Assembly: GCF_000717175.1 (NCBI RefSeq)
Contig: NZ_JNYD01000028.1
Coordinates: 1-64,000 of the forward strand
From: Pseudonocardia autotrophica
Lineage (GTDB): Bacteria > Actinomycetota > Actinomycetes > Mycobacteriales > Pseudonocardiaceae
Direction of reading: 5' to 3'
Length of the DNA stretch: 64,000 nt
The position numbers were made by a program, and so were the translations under genes. Each line of letters begins with the position of its first letter. Position 1 is the stretch's first letter. Under the pieces are notes generated by a model, which worked only from the letters and a program-made list of their open reading frames with translations, ran no database searches and had not been told where the DNA came from. This document shows, piece by piece, positions 45,087 to 54,415 of this stretch.

Positions 45087-47886
45087 GACGCCTGTCGACC
45101 GCGCCGGCATCGACCGATCGGCCGGCACCCGTTCGCTCTACGCCTACGACGCATCGAGCTACCGGGTCCTCCCGGCCGGAGTCGCCTTCCCCGGCGACAT
45201 CGCCGAGGTGCAGCGGATCCTCGCCGAGTGCCTGGGCAACGGGGTCCCGGTCACCTGCCGCGGTGCCGGGACCTCAATGGCGGGCAACGCCGTCGGCGCA
45301 GGGGTGGTGCTGGACTTCTCGCGGCACATGAACCGGGTCCGCGCGATCGACCCGGTCGCCCGCACCGCGACCGTCGAGCCTGGCGTGGTGCTCGACGCGC
45401 TGCAGGCCGAGCTTGCCCCGTACGGGCTGATGTTCGCCCCGGACCCGTCCTCGCACAGTCGAGCGACGGTCGGGGGGATGATCGGCAACGACGCGTGCGG
45501 CAACCACTCGGTGCGCTACGGCCGCACGTCCGGGCACGTCGTGGCCCTGGAGCTGCTGCTGGCCGACGGGACGCACCTGGTCGCCGAGCGCGGCGGCCTG
45601 CGTGCCGCCGACCCCACGGACGCCGCCGCCGTGGCCCGCGCCGCGGAGCTGGCGGAGGGCCTGCGCGGGATCATGGGGGAGCACCTCGGCCGGATCCGAC
45701 TCGACCTCGGCCGGGTCCCGCGCCAGGTCTCGGGCTACCAGCTCCAGCATCTGCTGCCGGAGAACGGGTTCGACGTGGCCCGGGCGCTGGTGGGCAGTGA
45801 GGGCACCTGTGCGGTGGTCGTCGGGATCACGGTGTCCCTGGTGCCCCGGCCCGAGGCCGTGCAGCTCGTGGTGCTGGGCTATCCGGACATCGTGACCGGC
45901 GCGCGGGACGTGCCGGCCCTGCTGGAGTCCGCGCCAGCGGCCGTCGAGGGGATCGAGGAGACGATCGTCGACGCCCTGCGCGCCCGGCGCGGCCCGGCCA
46001 GCGTCGCCGGGCTGCCCGAAGGCCGCGCGTGGCTGTTCGTGGAGCTGGAGGGCCCCAATCCGGAGGCGCTCGCCCTGGAGGGCAAGCAGCTCGTGACGCG
46101 GCTGGAGGGGCTGGGCGGGCTGACCGCCGGGCGGATCGTCACCGACCCCGGGGAGCGCGCCGCGCTGTGGCGGGTCCGCGAGGACGGCGCCGGGCTCGTC
46201 GCCCGCCGACCCGACGGACGGTCCACCTGGGCCGGCTGGGAGGACTCCGCCGTCGACCCGGCGAACCTGGCCGACTACCTCGCCGACCTGCGGGCACTGC
46301 TCATCGCGCACGGCCTCGACGGCGTGTTCTACGGCCACCTCGGCGCCGGCTGCGTGCACATCCGGATCGACTTCGATCTGGAGACCGAGCAGGGCGTGGC
46401 CGCGATGGCCGCCTTCGCCGCCGACGCCGCGGACCTGGTGCGCGGGCACGGCGGCAGCGTCTCCGGGGAGCACGGCGACGGACGGGCCCGCAGCGCGCTG
46501 CTGGAGCGGCTGTACGGCCCGGAGCTGATCGCGGCGTTCGCGCAGTTCAAGCGGCTGTTCGATCCCGGGGACCTGCTCAACCCGGGGATAATCGTGGACC
46601 CGGCCCCGCTCGACGTCGACCTGGCCCCCTTCGTGCCCCTCCCACTCCCCGTGGGGTCCACCGCGTTCGCCTACCCCGAGGACCCCGCCGGGTTCGCGGG
46701 CGCAGCCGGCCGGTGCATCGGCGTGGGCCGCTGCCGCGCCGACGGCGGGGCGATGTGCCCCAGCTACCAGGCCACCCGCGAGGAGCGCGACTCCACCCGC
46801 GGCCGCGCCCGGATGCTGCAGGAGATGATCCGGCAGGGCCCGGTCGCCGACGGCTGGCGCTCCACCGAGGTGCGGGACGCCCTGGACCTCTGCCTGTCCT
46901 GCCGAGCCTGCGCGAGCGACTGCCCGGCCGGGGTGGACATGGCCACCTACAAGGCCGAGTTCCTGCACCTCCACCACAAGGGCCGGATCCGCCCGCGCAC
47001 CCACTACTCGCTGGGCTGGCTGCCGGCGGCCGCCGCGCTCGCCCGCCGGGTCCCCGCGCTCGCGAACGCGGTGCTGCGGGCACCGGGAACCGCGTGGCTC
47101 GCCGGCATCGCACCGGAACGGGCGATGCCGCGCTTCGCCCGGCGCGGGGCGTACCGGCGGGCCCGCGCCCTGCCCGCGACCGGCGGCGGCCGGCTGTTCG
47201 TGGACTCCTTCACCCGGGCCTTCCGCCCCGAGGTGCTCGGTGCGGCGCAACGCGTGCTCGGCAGCGCGGGCGGCGCTCCGCAGCCGATCGACGGCGTGTG
47301 CTGCGGGCTGACCTGGATCAGCACCGGGCAGCTGGGCGTGGCCCGGCGGGTGCTGCGTCGCACGGTCGCGCGGCTCTCCTGGGGCACGGACCCGATCGTC
47401 GTCCTGGAGCCCAGCTGCGCCGCCGCCCTGAAGCACGACGCCCCGCGGCTGCTCTGCACCCCCGAGGCGGCCGCCGTGGCCGCGCGGGTGCGGACGTTCG
47501 CCGAGGAGCTGGAGCACCGGCTCGACGCGGGCTGGACGCCCCCGCCGCTGCCCGGGCCCGCCGTACTGCAGACGCATTGCCACGAGCGCGCCGTGTTCGG
47601 CGCAGGCCAGTCCCGGCTGCTCGCCCGGCTGGGGATCACCGGCGTCGCCGAGGCCACGGGCTGCTGCGGGCTGGCCGGGAACTTCGGGGTGGAGCGCGGC
47701 CACCACGAGGTCTCGACCGCCGTCGCCGAGCTGTCCCTGGCCCCTGCCCTGCGCGCGGCCGCACGGGACACCGCGGTGCTCGCCGACGGCTTCAGCTGCC
47801 GCACCCAGATCGACCACCTCGGCTCGCCGACCCGCCCCCGCCACCTCGCCGAGCTGATCGCCGACCACCTGGAGGAACCCCGTTGA
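45079..47886 (+). CDS. FAD-binding and Fe-S oxidoreductase (GlcD-GlcF-type fusion, 935 aa)
   Basis: 2-hydroxyacid dehydrogenase fusion. Residues about 20-530 are a PCMH-type FAD domain (CRGAGTSMAGNAVGAGVVLD, GGMIGNDACGNHSVRYG) with the FAD-oxidase C-terminal domain (FYGHLGAGCVHIR, SGEHGDGRARS). The remainder carries Fe-S Cys motifs, one partial (CIGVGRC...MCPS) and one full (CLSCRACASDCP), then two CCG motifs (GVCCGLTW, GCCGLAGNFG). Similar proteins oxidise D-lactate, glycolate or D-2-hydroxyglutarate to the quinone pool. It starts at GTG 45079 inside the previous gene. Confidence 0.93.
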   Translation: MSETPVDRAGIDRSAGTRSLYAYDASSYRVLPAGVAFPGDIAEVQRILAECLGNGVPVTCRGAGTSMAGNAVGAGVVLDFSRHMNRVRAIDPVARTATVEPGVVLDALQAELAPYGLMFAPDPSSHSRATVGGMIGNDACGNHSVRYGRTSGHVVALELLLADGTHLVAERGGLRAADPTDAAAVARAAELAEGLRGIMGEHLGRIRLDLGRVPRQVSGYQLQHLLPENGFDVARALVGSEGTCAVVVGITVSLVPRPEAVQLVVLGYPDIVTGARDVPALLESAPAAVEGIEETIVDALRARRGPASVAGLPEGRAWLFVELEGPNPEALALEGKQLVTRLEGLGGLTAGRIVTDPGERAALWRVREDGAGLVARRPDGRSTWAGWEDSAVDPANLADYLADLRALLIAHGLDGVFYGHLGAGCVHIRIDFDLETEQGVAAMAAFAADAADLVRGHGGSVSGEHGDGRARSALLERLYGPELIAAFAQFKRLFDPGDLLNPGIIVDPAPLDVDLAPFVPLPLPVGSTAFAYPEDPAGFAGAAGRCIGVGRCRADGGAMCPSYQATREERDSTRGRARMLQEMIRQGPVADGWRSTEVRDALDLCLSCRACASDCPAGVDMATYKAEFLHLHHKGRIRPRTHYSLGWLPAAAALARRVPALANAVLRAPGTAWLAGIAPERAMPRFARRGAYRRARALPATGGGRLFVDSFTRAFRPEVLGAAQRVLGSAGGAPQPIDGVCCGLTWISTGQLGVARRVLRRTVARLSWGTDPIVVLEPSCAAALKHDAPRLLCTPEAAAVAARVRTFAEELEHRLDAGWTPPPLPGPAVLQTHCHERAVFGAGQSRLLARLGITGVAEATGCCGLAGNFGVERGHHEVSTAVAELSLAPALRAAARDTAVLADGFSCRTQIDHLGSPTRPRHLAELIADHLEEPR

Positions 47887-49358
47887 CCACCACCCTCAGC
47901 TCGCCCGCCGACGTGATCGGCACCGTCGACACCCGGTTGGTGATCGGCGGTAGGCGCACCGAGGCGAGCGACGGCGCCCGGTTCGACGTGCTCGACCCGG
48001 CCACCGGCGAGGTCCTCGCCGCGGTCGCCGACGCCACCCCGCAGGACGGTCGGGCGGCGGTGGTCGCGGCCGTCGCGGCCCAGGCCGGCTGGGCCGCCGT
48101 CCCGGCCCGCAAGCGCGGCGAGATCCTGCGCCGCGCCCACGAGGCGCTGCTCGCCGACACCGAGCGGCTCGCCACGATCATGACTCTGGAGATGGGCAAG
48201 TCCCTCACCGAGGCCCGAGGCGAGGTCCGCTACGCCGCCGAGTTCTTCCGCTGGTTCGCCGAGGAGGCTGTGCGGCTCGAGGGCTGGTACGGCCACACGC
48301 CGGACGGCGCGTCCCGGGCGATCGTGGCGAGCCAGCCGGTCGGCCCCTGCCTGCTGATCACGCCATGGAACTTTCCGCTGGCCATGGGCACCCGCAAGAT
48401 CGGGCCCGCGCTCGCGGCGGGCTGCACGGTCGTGCTCAAGCCGGCGCCGCAGACGCCGTTGTCCAGCCTCGCGCTGGCCGACGTGCTGGCCGCGTCGGGC
48501 GTCCCCGAGGGCGTGGTCAGCGTGCTGCCCGGCAGCCGCGCCGCCGAGGTCGTCGAGCCGCTGCTGCGCGGCGGAGACATCCGCAAGCTCTCCTTCACCG
48601 GCTCGACGGCGGTCGGCCGGATCCTGCTGGAGCAGGCGTCCACGGCGATCGTGCGGACCTCGCTGGAGCTGGGCGGCAACGCACCCTTCGTGGTCCTCGC
48701 CGACGCCGACCTCGACGAGGCCGTCGACGGCGCGATGGCCGCCAAGATGCGCAACATGGGGGAGGCCTGCACCGCGGCCAACCGGATGTTCGTGCACCGC
48801 TCGCTCGCCGCAGAGTTCGGCCGCAGGCTCGCCGAGCGGATGGGCGCGCTGCGCGTGGGCAACGGGCTCGACGAGGGCACCGAGGTCGGTCCACTGATCG
48901 ACGCACCGAGCCTGGCCAAGGTGGGCTCGCTGGTCGACGACGCGGTTTCCCGCGGCGCGCAGGTGCTGGTCGGCGGCGCGCCCGCCGAAGGCCCCGGCTA
49001 CTTCTACCCGCCGACCGTGCTCACCGACGTCGCCCCGGACAGCGCGCTGTGCGCCACCGAAATCTTCGGCCCGGTCGCCGCCATTCAGGTGTTCGACGAC
49101 GTCGACGACGCGATCGCGCGGGCCAACGCCACCGAGTGGGGGCTAGTGGGCTATGTGTTCACCCGCGACGTCGACCGGGCGCTGGCGGTCTCCGAGGCCC
49201 TCGAGGTCGGCATGGTGGGGCTCAACGTGGGCGTGGTGTCCAATCCTGCGCTGCCCTTCGGCGGTGTGAAGCAGTCCGGGCTGGGCCGCGAGGGCGGCCG
49301 GCACGGCATCGCCGAGTTCCTGGAGCAGAAGCTGGTGGTCCTGCCCAAGCGCGGCTGA
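47883..49358 (+). CDS. Aldehyde dehydrogenase (succinate-semialdehyde-DH-like, 491 aa)
   Basis: Second ALDH of the operon: ITPWNFPLAMGTRKIGPALAAG, KPAPQTPLSSLAL, SFTGSTAVGRIL, catalytic Glu in SLELGGNAPFVV and catalytic Cys in GEACTAANRMFV. The GEAC-AANR pattern and PALPFGGVKQSGLGREGG C-terminus are those of NAD(P)-dependent succinate semialdehyde dehydrogenases. TTG 47883 overlaps the FAD/Fe-S stop by 4 bp. With the first ALDH it suggests a pathway with two aldehyde stages, or one passing through a 4-carbon semialdehyde. Confidence 0.92.
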   Translation: MTTTLSSPADVIGTVDTRLVIGGRRTEASDGARFDVLDPATGEVLAAVADATPQDGRAAVVAAVAAQAGWAAVPARKRGEILRRAHEALLADTERLATIMTLEMGKSLTEARGEVRYAAEFFRWFAEEAVRLEGWYGHTPDGASRAIVASQPVGPCLLITPWNFPLAMGTRKIGPALAAGCTVVLKPAPQTPLSSLALADVLAASGVPEGVVSVLPGSRAAEVVEPLLRGGDIRKLSFTGSTAVGRILLEQASTAIVRTSLELGGNAPFVVLADADLDEAVDGAMAAKMRNMGEACTAANRMFVHRSLAAEFGRRLAERMGALRVGNGLDEGTEVGPLIDAPSLAKVGSLVDDAVSRGAQVLVGGAPAEGPGYFYPPTVLTDVAPDSALCATEIFGPVAAIQVFDDVDDAIARANATEWGLVGYVFTRDVDRALAVSEALEVGMVGLNVGVVSNPALPFGGVKQSGLGREGGRHGIAEFLEQKLVVLPKRG

Positions 49359-49374
49359 TCCGCGCCCGAGAACC

Positions 49375-49405
49375 GGCCCCCGCCCAACCCTCCCGGGCGG
49401 GGGCC
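49375..49405 (+). terminator. Perfect 11-bp GC hairpin after the kinase-lyase operon
   Basis: GGCCCCCGCCC (49375-49385) pairs exactly with GGGCGGGGGCC (49395-49405) around a 9-base loop. No T-run follows, which is common for actinobacterial terminators. It starts 16 bases after the ALDH stop and separates that operon from gamma-glutamyltransferase, whose start is 166 bp away. Confidence 0.75.
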
Positions 49406-49571
49406 CCTCGGCGTGCCCGGAGCCGGTTTCACACCCGCTGAGCAGGAAATACAACCTTCACGCAGGGTGGACGCAAACAACGCAAAGGCGATTGAGGCCA
49501 CCCCGGCGGGCTCCCTACCTTCCTCCCCACCGAGCCCGACCGAAGGGCTCACCGGCCCGAGAAGTGAGGAC

Positions 49572-51326
49572 ATGGCGTCGCACAGGACTTCCACCAGCCC
49601 GGCCCTCCGGGAGGACGTGGACGGCACCGTGGCCGCCCCGCACGAGGTCTCGGTGCGGGCCGGCCTGGAGATGCTGGAGCGCGGCGGCACGGCCGTGGAC
49701 GCGGCGGTGGCCGCCGCGCTCGTGGCCGGTGTCGTCGAGCCCGCCGAGACCACCCTGGCCGGCAGCGGCTTCCTGGTGCTGGCCGACCCGGCCGACGGCG
49801 CGTGGTCGGTCGAGTTCGGGCCGCGCGCCCCCCGCACGGCGCACTCCACGATGTACGCCCTCGACCTCGACTCGCAGGACTACCCGGTCAACGGGGTCGC
49901 CGCCGTCGTGGGCAAGGCGAACAGCGACGGTCCGCTGGCCACGGGAGTGCCCCGCACCCTGCTGGGCCTGCTTACCGCCCAGGAGCGGTTCGGCAGGCTG
50001 CCCCGCCGGATGGTCCTGGCACCTGCGATCGCCGCGGCCGCCGACGGTTTCGCGATCGATCCGTTCTTCCTGGTCTCGGCGCTGGGCGACCTGGGAAGGC
50101 TGGGCCGCGACGCCGGTGCCCGCGCCACCTTCCTCGACGCGGAGGGCCTGCCGCTGGGTCGGACCTCCGGCAGCCACGCCGGAACCAGCTACGCGCCCCC
50201 GTCCCGGCTCCCGCAGCCGGTGCTCGCGGCGACGTTGGCCGAGGTGGCCGACGCTCCGGACCTCGACCTGCTGCGCACCGGCGCGGTGGCCGAGCGGATC
50301 GTCGCCACCTCCGGGGAGCTGGGTGGGATCCTCACCGCGGCGGACCTCGCCGCGTCCGCACCGGACATCGTCCGGCCGCTGAGCACGGTCTTCCGCGGGC
50401 ACGAGATCCTCGTGCCGGCCGCGCCGAGCGGCGGGCTCACCCAGCTGCAGGCGCTGGCAACCTGGCAGGCCCTGCACCCCGAGGGCGGGCCGATCGAGGA
50501 CACCGCCGAGCGCACCCGGCAGCTGGCCGCGGTACTGCTGCACGCCTTCGCCGACCGCTACCACTGGCTCGGCGACCCGGACGTGGTGCCGGTGCCGCCG
50601 GCGTCGGCCCTGCTGGCGCCGGGCTACATCCGGCTGCTCGCCGAGCAAGTGCGCGCCAGGGCCGTTCCGACCACAGAGGGCGCTCCGCCGTGGAGCTTCT
50701 ACGCGGGCCGGGCCGAGCACGACCCGTGGGCGTTCGCCACGAGCCACGTCCCGGCCTGGGAGCCCGAGCTGGCCTCAACCCCGACCGCCGGGACCACCCA
50801 CGTCTCCGTGGTCGACGCCGAGGGCCGGGCGGTGTCGGTCACCCACACCGCCGCCCACCCCTTCGGCTCCGCGATCGTCTGCTCGCGGACCGGCCTGCTG
50901 CTCGACTCGGCGATGGCGTGGTTCAACGCCGCGCCGGGCGCAGCGAACAGCATCCGCCCCGGGGCCCGGCCGCTGGCCAACATGGGCCCCACGGTGATCA
51001 CCCACGAGGGCCGCCCGGTCGCGGCGCTCGGCGCGTCGGGTGGCCGCCGGATCATCAGCACGATGGTCCAGCTGGTGATCAACCTGCTGGACCGGCGAAC
51101 GTCGCTCACGGATGCCCTGGCGGCCCCGCGGGTCGACGCGAGCGGGCCCGAGCTGTTGCTGCAGGGCTCGCTCGGCACGCACGCCCCGGAGCTCGCCGAT
51201 CTTGCCGCGGTCGCCGTCCGCGGCACCAACGCGCCCTTCACCACGGACTTCGCCCGGGCCAATGGCGCGGTCCGGCACGCAGGCGGGACCCGCTCCGCCG
51301 TCGACGCCCTTTGCTTCGCCCCCTAG
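49572..51326 (+). CDS. ggt: Gamma-glutamyltransferase family protein (584 aa)
   Basis: Ntn hydrolase made as one chain and self-cleaved. N-terminal half: APHEVSVRAGLEMLERGGTAVDAAVAAAL, typical of GGT. Cleavage and nucleophile site GTTHVSVVDAEGRAVSVTHT places the catalytic Thr at residue 408; ANSIRPGARPLANMGPTV follows. No clear Sec or Tat signal peptide is seen in the first 40 residues, so it may be cytoplasmic, unlike many GGTs. ATG 49572 after GTGAGGAC. It could hydrolyse gamma-glutamyl-amine conjugates in the adjacent amine pathway. Confidence 0.9.
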   Translation: MASHRTSTSPALREDVDGTVAAPHEVSVRAGLEMLERGGTAVDAAVAAALVAGVVEPAETTLAGSGFLVLADPADGAWSVEFGPRAPRTAHSTMYALDLDSQDYPVNGVAAVVGKANSDGPLATGVPRTLLGLLTAQERFGRLPRRMVLAPAIAAAADGFAIDPFFLVSALGDLGRLGRDAGARATFLDAEGLPLGRTSGSHAGTSYAPPSRLPQPVLAATLAEVADAPDLDLLRTGAVAERIVATSGELGGILTAADLAASAPDIVRPLSTVFRGHEILVPAAPSGGLTQLQALATWQALHPEGGPIEDTAERTRQLAAVLLHAFADRYHWLGDPDVVPVPPASALLAPGYIRLLAEQVRARAVPTTEGAPPWSFYAGRAEHDPWAFATSHVPAWEPELASTPTAGTTHVSVVDAEGRAVSVTHTAAHPFGSAIVCSRTGLLLDSAMAWFNAAPGAANSIRPGARPLANMGPTVITHEGRPVAALGASGGRRIISTMVQLVINLLDRRTSLTDALAAPRVDASGPELLLQGSLGTHAPELADLAAVAVRGTNAPFTTDFARANGAVRHAGGTRSAVDALCFAP

Positions 51327-51338
51327 GAGAGACCCGCC

Positions 51339-52697
51339 ATGACCACCGACGACGTCACCCGCCCCGAGGCTCCCGACGGAGCGGCCCCGCGCCAGTCACC
51401 GATCCGGACCTTCCTGGTCTCCGGGGTCGGCACGGCCCTGGAGTACTACGACTTCGCCATCTACGGCCTGGCCGCGGCCGTCGTGTTCAACACACAGTTC
51501 TTCCCCGGCGACGATCCGCTGCTCGGTACGCTCTACGCCTTCGCCGCCTTCGGCACCGGGTTCGTCGCCCGCCCGATCGGCGGGATGGTCATCGGCCACT
51601 TCGGTGACCGCGTAGGCCGCCGCAAGATGCTCATCCTCACCCTCACCGTGATGGGGCTCACCACCTTCCTCATCGGCTGCCTGCCCGGCTACGCGACGCT
51701 CGGCTGGCTGGCACCGGCGCTGCTGGTGCTGCTGCGGCTGGTGCAGGGCTTCGCCGCCGGCGGTGAGTGGGGTGGTGCGGCGCTGTTCGGGATCGAGGCC
51801 GCCCCACGCGGCAAGCGCGGGCTGTGGGGCAGCTTCACCAGCATGGGTGTGGGGCTCGGCGGCATGCTCGGTGCCGCGGTGTTCGCGATCGTGAGCGCGG
51901 TGTTCGCCGACAGCCTGACCGACTGGGCGTGGCGGCTGCCGTTCTGGATCGGCGGCGTGCTCGTGCTCGCCGGCCTGATGGCCCGCCTCGCCATGCCGCA
52001 GGAGGAGGCGATCGAGGTCGACAAGGAGGCGGGGCTGCCGATCGTGCGGGCCTTCAAGCACGCGCCCAAGACGATCCTGCTCGGCATCGGCGTCGCCTAC
52101 GGGTACAACACCATCGCCTACGTCGGCTCCACGTTCTTCCTGTCCTACCTCACCCAGCACGGCTACGGGTCGACGTTCTCGCTGATCATGCAGCTGGTGC
52201 ACAACGGCGTCCTGATGACGGCGGCCCCGTTCTGGGCGATGCTGTCCGACCGGGCCGGCCGCAAGAAGGTCATGGTCGCGGGCGCAATCGCCTACACGGT
52301 GTTCCTGTTCGTCTTCTTCCCGGTGATCGGGCTGGGCAGCGCGGTGTTCGCGGTCTTCGCCTTCGTGTTCAACGGGATCACGATGGGGCTGACCCAGGGC
52401 CCGCTGCCGGCCTTCCTCGGCGAGCAGTTCCCGGCGAAGATCCGCTACACCGGCATCTCGACCGTCTACCAGATCGGGGCCGCGCTGGGCGGTGGCACCG
52501 GTGCCTTCGTCGCCGCAGCGCTGCTGCTGGCCTCCGGGGGTAACGCGGTGGTCGTGTCGCTCTACGGCGGGTTCGCGATGCTGATCCTGGCGCTCTGCGT
52601 GCTGGGCCTGCGCGAGACGGCCAAGGCCACCACCGAGCAGGTGAACGAGGGCGTCGCCGGGCGCAGCGCGACCGTCGGCCACGCGCAGCCCGCCTAG
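51339..52697 (+). CDS. MFS transporter, MHS family (452 aa)
   Basis: Twelve hydrophobic segments. Signature GTALEYYDFAIYGLAAAVVF at about residue 28 and ARPIGGMVIGHFGDRVGRRKML (loop 2-3 motif) at about 75; GEWGGAALFGIEAAP near 140. It is related to, but clearly distinct from, the transporter at 18846. TAGGAGAG precedes ATG 51339, 12 bases after the GGT stop, so they are co-transcribed. It probably imports or exports a carboxylate or a gamma-glutamyl conjugate. Confidence 0.92.
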   Translation: MTTDDVTRPEAPDGAAPRQSPIRTFLVSGVGTALEYYDFAIYGLAAAVVFNTQFFPGDDPLLGTLYAFAAFGTGFVARPIGGMVIGHFGDRVGRRKMLILTLTVMGLTTFLIGCLPGYATLGWLAPALLVLLRLVQGFAAGGEWGGAALFGIEAAPRGKRGLWGSFTSMGVGLGGMLGAAVFAIVSAVFADSLTDWAWRLPFWIGGVLVLAGLMARLAMPQEEAIEVDKEAGLPIVRAFKHAPKTILLGIGVAYGYNTIAYVGSTFFLSYLTQHGYGSTFSLIMQLVHNGVLMTAAPFWAMLSDRAGRKKVMVAGAIAYTVFLFVFFPVIGLGSAVFAVFAFVFNGITMGLTQGPLPAFLGEQFPAKIRYTGISTVYQIGAALGGGTGAFVAAALLLASGGNAVVVSLYGGFAMLILALCVLGLRETAKATTEQVNEGVAGRSATVGHAQPA

Positions 52698-52706
52698 GCT
52701 GGCGGG

Positions 52707-53699
52707 ATGGCCGGTGGCAGGCGGGTGCGGCTGTCCGACGTGGCGCGGGCCGCGGGGGTGTCCCCCACGACGGCGTCCCACGCGTTCAGCGGGCACAGGC
52801 CCGTCTCCCCGGCCACCCGCAAGGCGGTGCTGCAGGCGGCCTTCGAGCTCGGCTACACGGGCGCGGAGGCCGCCCACCGCTTGACTGTGGGCCTGCTCAT
52901 TCGGCCGCCGGAGGCGATCCCCGGGCTGGCCTTCGGCACCACGTCGCTGGCCGCGGAGACCGGCGCGACCGTGCTGGCCCTGCTGGGGGAGGGCTTCTCG
53001 GTCACCGCGATGAACGGGCTGGAGGACGTCGGCGAGCAGCTGGGCTGGCTCGACGGGTTCGTGCTGCTGGCCCCGAACCGCTGCGATCCGGTGCTCGAGG
53101 TGCTGCGCGCCCGGGACATCCCGACGGTCACCTACGAGGAGCCCGTTGGGGTGGCGGACTTCGACTGGTGGGTCGGCAACGACTTCGTGGAGTCCAGCGC
53201 GAAGGTGGTGCGGCACCTGCACGCGGCCGGGGCCCGGCGTGTGGCGTTGGTAGCTGGGCTGACGGACAACGCCTACCAGCGCAAGGTCATCAGCGGGTAC
53301 CTCGCGGAGGTACGCCACGTCGGCCATAGTCCGATGCTGCGTCGTGCAGACCCCGCTCGCGGCGGGCTGGCCGGGCGTCGGGCCGCCGGAGACCTGCTCG
53401 CGTCGGCCACCCCGCCCGACGCGATACTGGCAACCTCAGGGGTGTTCGCGGTCGCGGCGCTGGAGGAGGCAAATGGGCGGGGGCTCGCGGTGCCGGACGA
53501 CCTACTGGTCGCCGCGACGATGGACGGCCCACTCGGCGCCCACGCCCGAGTGCCGATCACCGCTTTGCGGTCCAACGCCAACGATCTCGCCCACGCCGTC
53601 GCCGGGCTCATGACGAGCCGTCTTTCCGGCGGTGTTCCGCCTGCTCTACACGACAAGGTCGTGCTTGAGCTCGCAGTCCGCCTCTCGACGACACGCTGA
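52707..53699 (+). CDS. LacI family transcriptional regulator (330 aa)
   Basis: Residues 6-55 form the LacI helix-turn-helix and hinge: VRLSDVARAAGVSPTTASHAFSG then RPVSPATRKAVLQAAFELGY. The rest is a periplasmic-binding-protein-like effector domain (TVGLLIRPPEA, ARRVALVAGLTDNAYQRKVISGY, PDAILATSGVFAVAALEEANGRG). The ATG lies 9 bases after the transporter stop with only a GGCGGG preceding. It probably controls the ggt-transporter unit. The last residues VRLSTTR are basic. Confidence 0.9.
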   Translation: MAGGRRVRLSDVARAAGVSPTTASHAFSGHRPVSPATRKAVLQAAFELGYTGAEAAHRLTVGLLIRPPEAIPGLAFGTTSLAAETGATVLALLGEGFSVTAMNGLEDVGEQLGWLDGFVLLAPNRCDPVLEVLRARDIPTVTYEEPVGVADFDWWVGNDFVESSAKVVRHLHAAGARRVALVAGLTDNAYQRKVISGYLAEVRHVGHSPMLRRADPARGGLAGRRAAGDLLASATPPDAILATSGVFAVAALEEANGRGLAVPDDLLVAATMDGPLGAHARVPITALRSNANDLAHAVAGLMTSRLSGGVPPALHDKVVLELAVRLSTTR

Positions 53700-53804
53700 A
53701 GCCCGTGGGGGAACATTAGCTCCGCGCGCAGAGCAAGGGCAAGAATGCTGAATTCGTTCGTGTGGGTCGCTTACCCCCGCTGAGCTTGGCCTCCAGCGCC
53801 GGAC

Positions 53805-54415
53805 ACTGGCGGTGTGGGGTCAGCAATCTTGGTGTGGCGGTGTGCGGGCTGCTTCGAGTCAGCCGGGGAGAGCATTCCGATGCTGGAATGTCGCCGTAGC
53901 GGGTTGTACCAGCAGTCTATTCATTCGAAGATCGCGGTAGCAAGATCGGCACGGGTTTCCCACTTCTTCGAGTCGAGAAGCTCGAGTTGCATGGTGCCCC
54001 AAAACGACTCGACCAGCGAATTGTCGTAGCAGTCGCCTATCGACCCCATCGACAGCACGAGTCGACCAGGTCGTCGTAGGGGTCGGTGTGCTGGTCGCGC
54101 CCGGTGCAGCCGCGACTTCGGCGCCGATAGAGCTAATCCCGACTTCACGCATGAGTTGAGCCACCCGCTTGTGGTTGACCGCCAGGCCCAATCCGAGGGT
54201 GAGTTCGGCGTGCACCCGCGGCTAGCCGTAGGTGCCGCGAGACTTGCCGTGGATCCGCTCGATGTGCTTCGCAAGAAGTCCTTCTCCAGGGCCCGCTGTG
54301 ATTTCACCCTGGAGCGCCATTCGTGGTAGGCCTGGCGGCGCAGGCCAAGGACCCGGCAGATCATCGCGACGGAGAATCCGTCGTCGGCGAGTTGGCGGAC
54401 CAGTGGAAGAGCTAC
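53805..54415 (-). pseudogene. IS3-family transposase OrfB remnant
   Basis: Minus-strand pieces of an IS3 OrfB: DDGFSVAMICRVLGLRRQAYHEW near 54385-54310, NHKRVAQLMREVGI near 54180-54140, then after an internal deletion of the first two catalytic Asp regions, GSIGDCYDNSLVESFWGTMQLELL (catalytic Glu region) near 54050-53980. The conserved Trp codon after AIFE is TGA, then CWYNPLRRHSSIGMLSP follows to about 53870. At least two frame changes, a deletion and a nonsense codon show it is dead. Confidence 0.85.
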
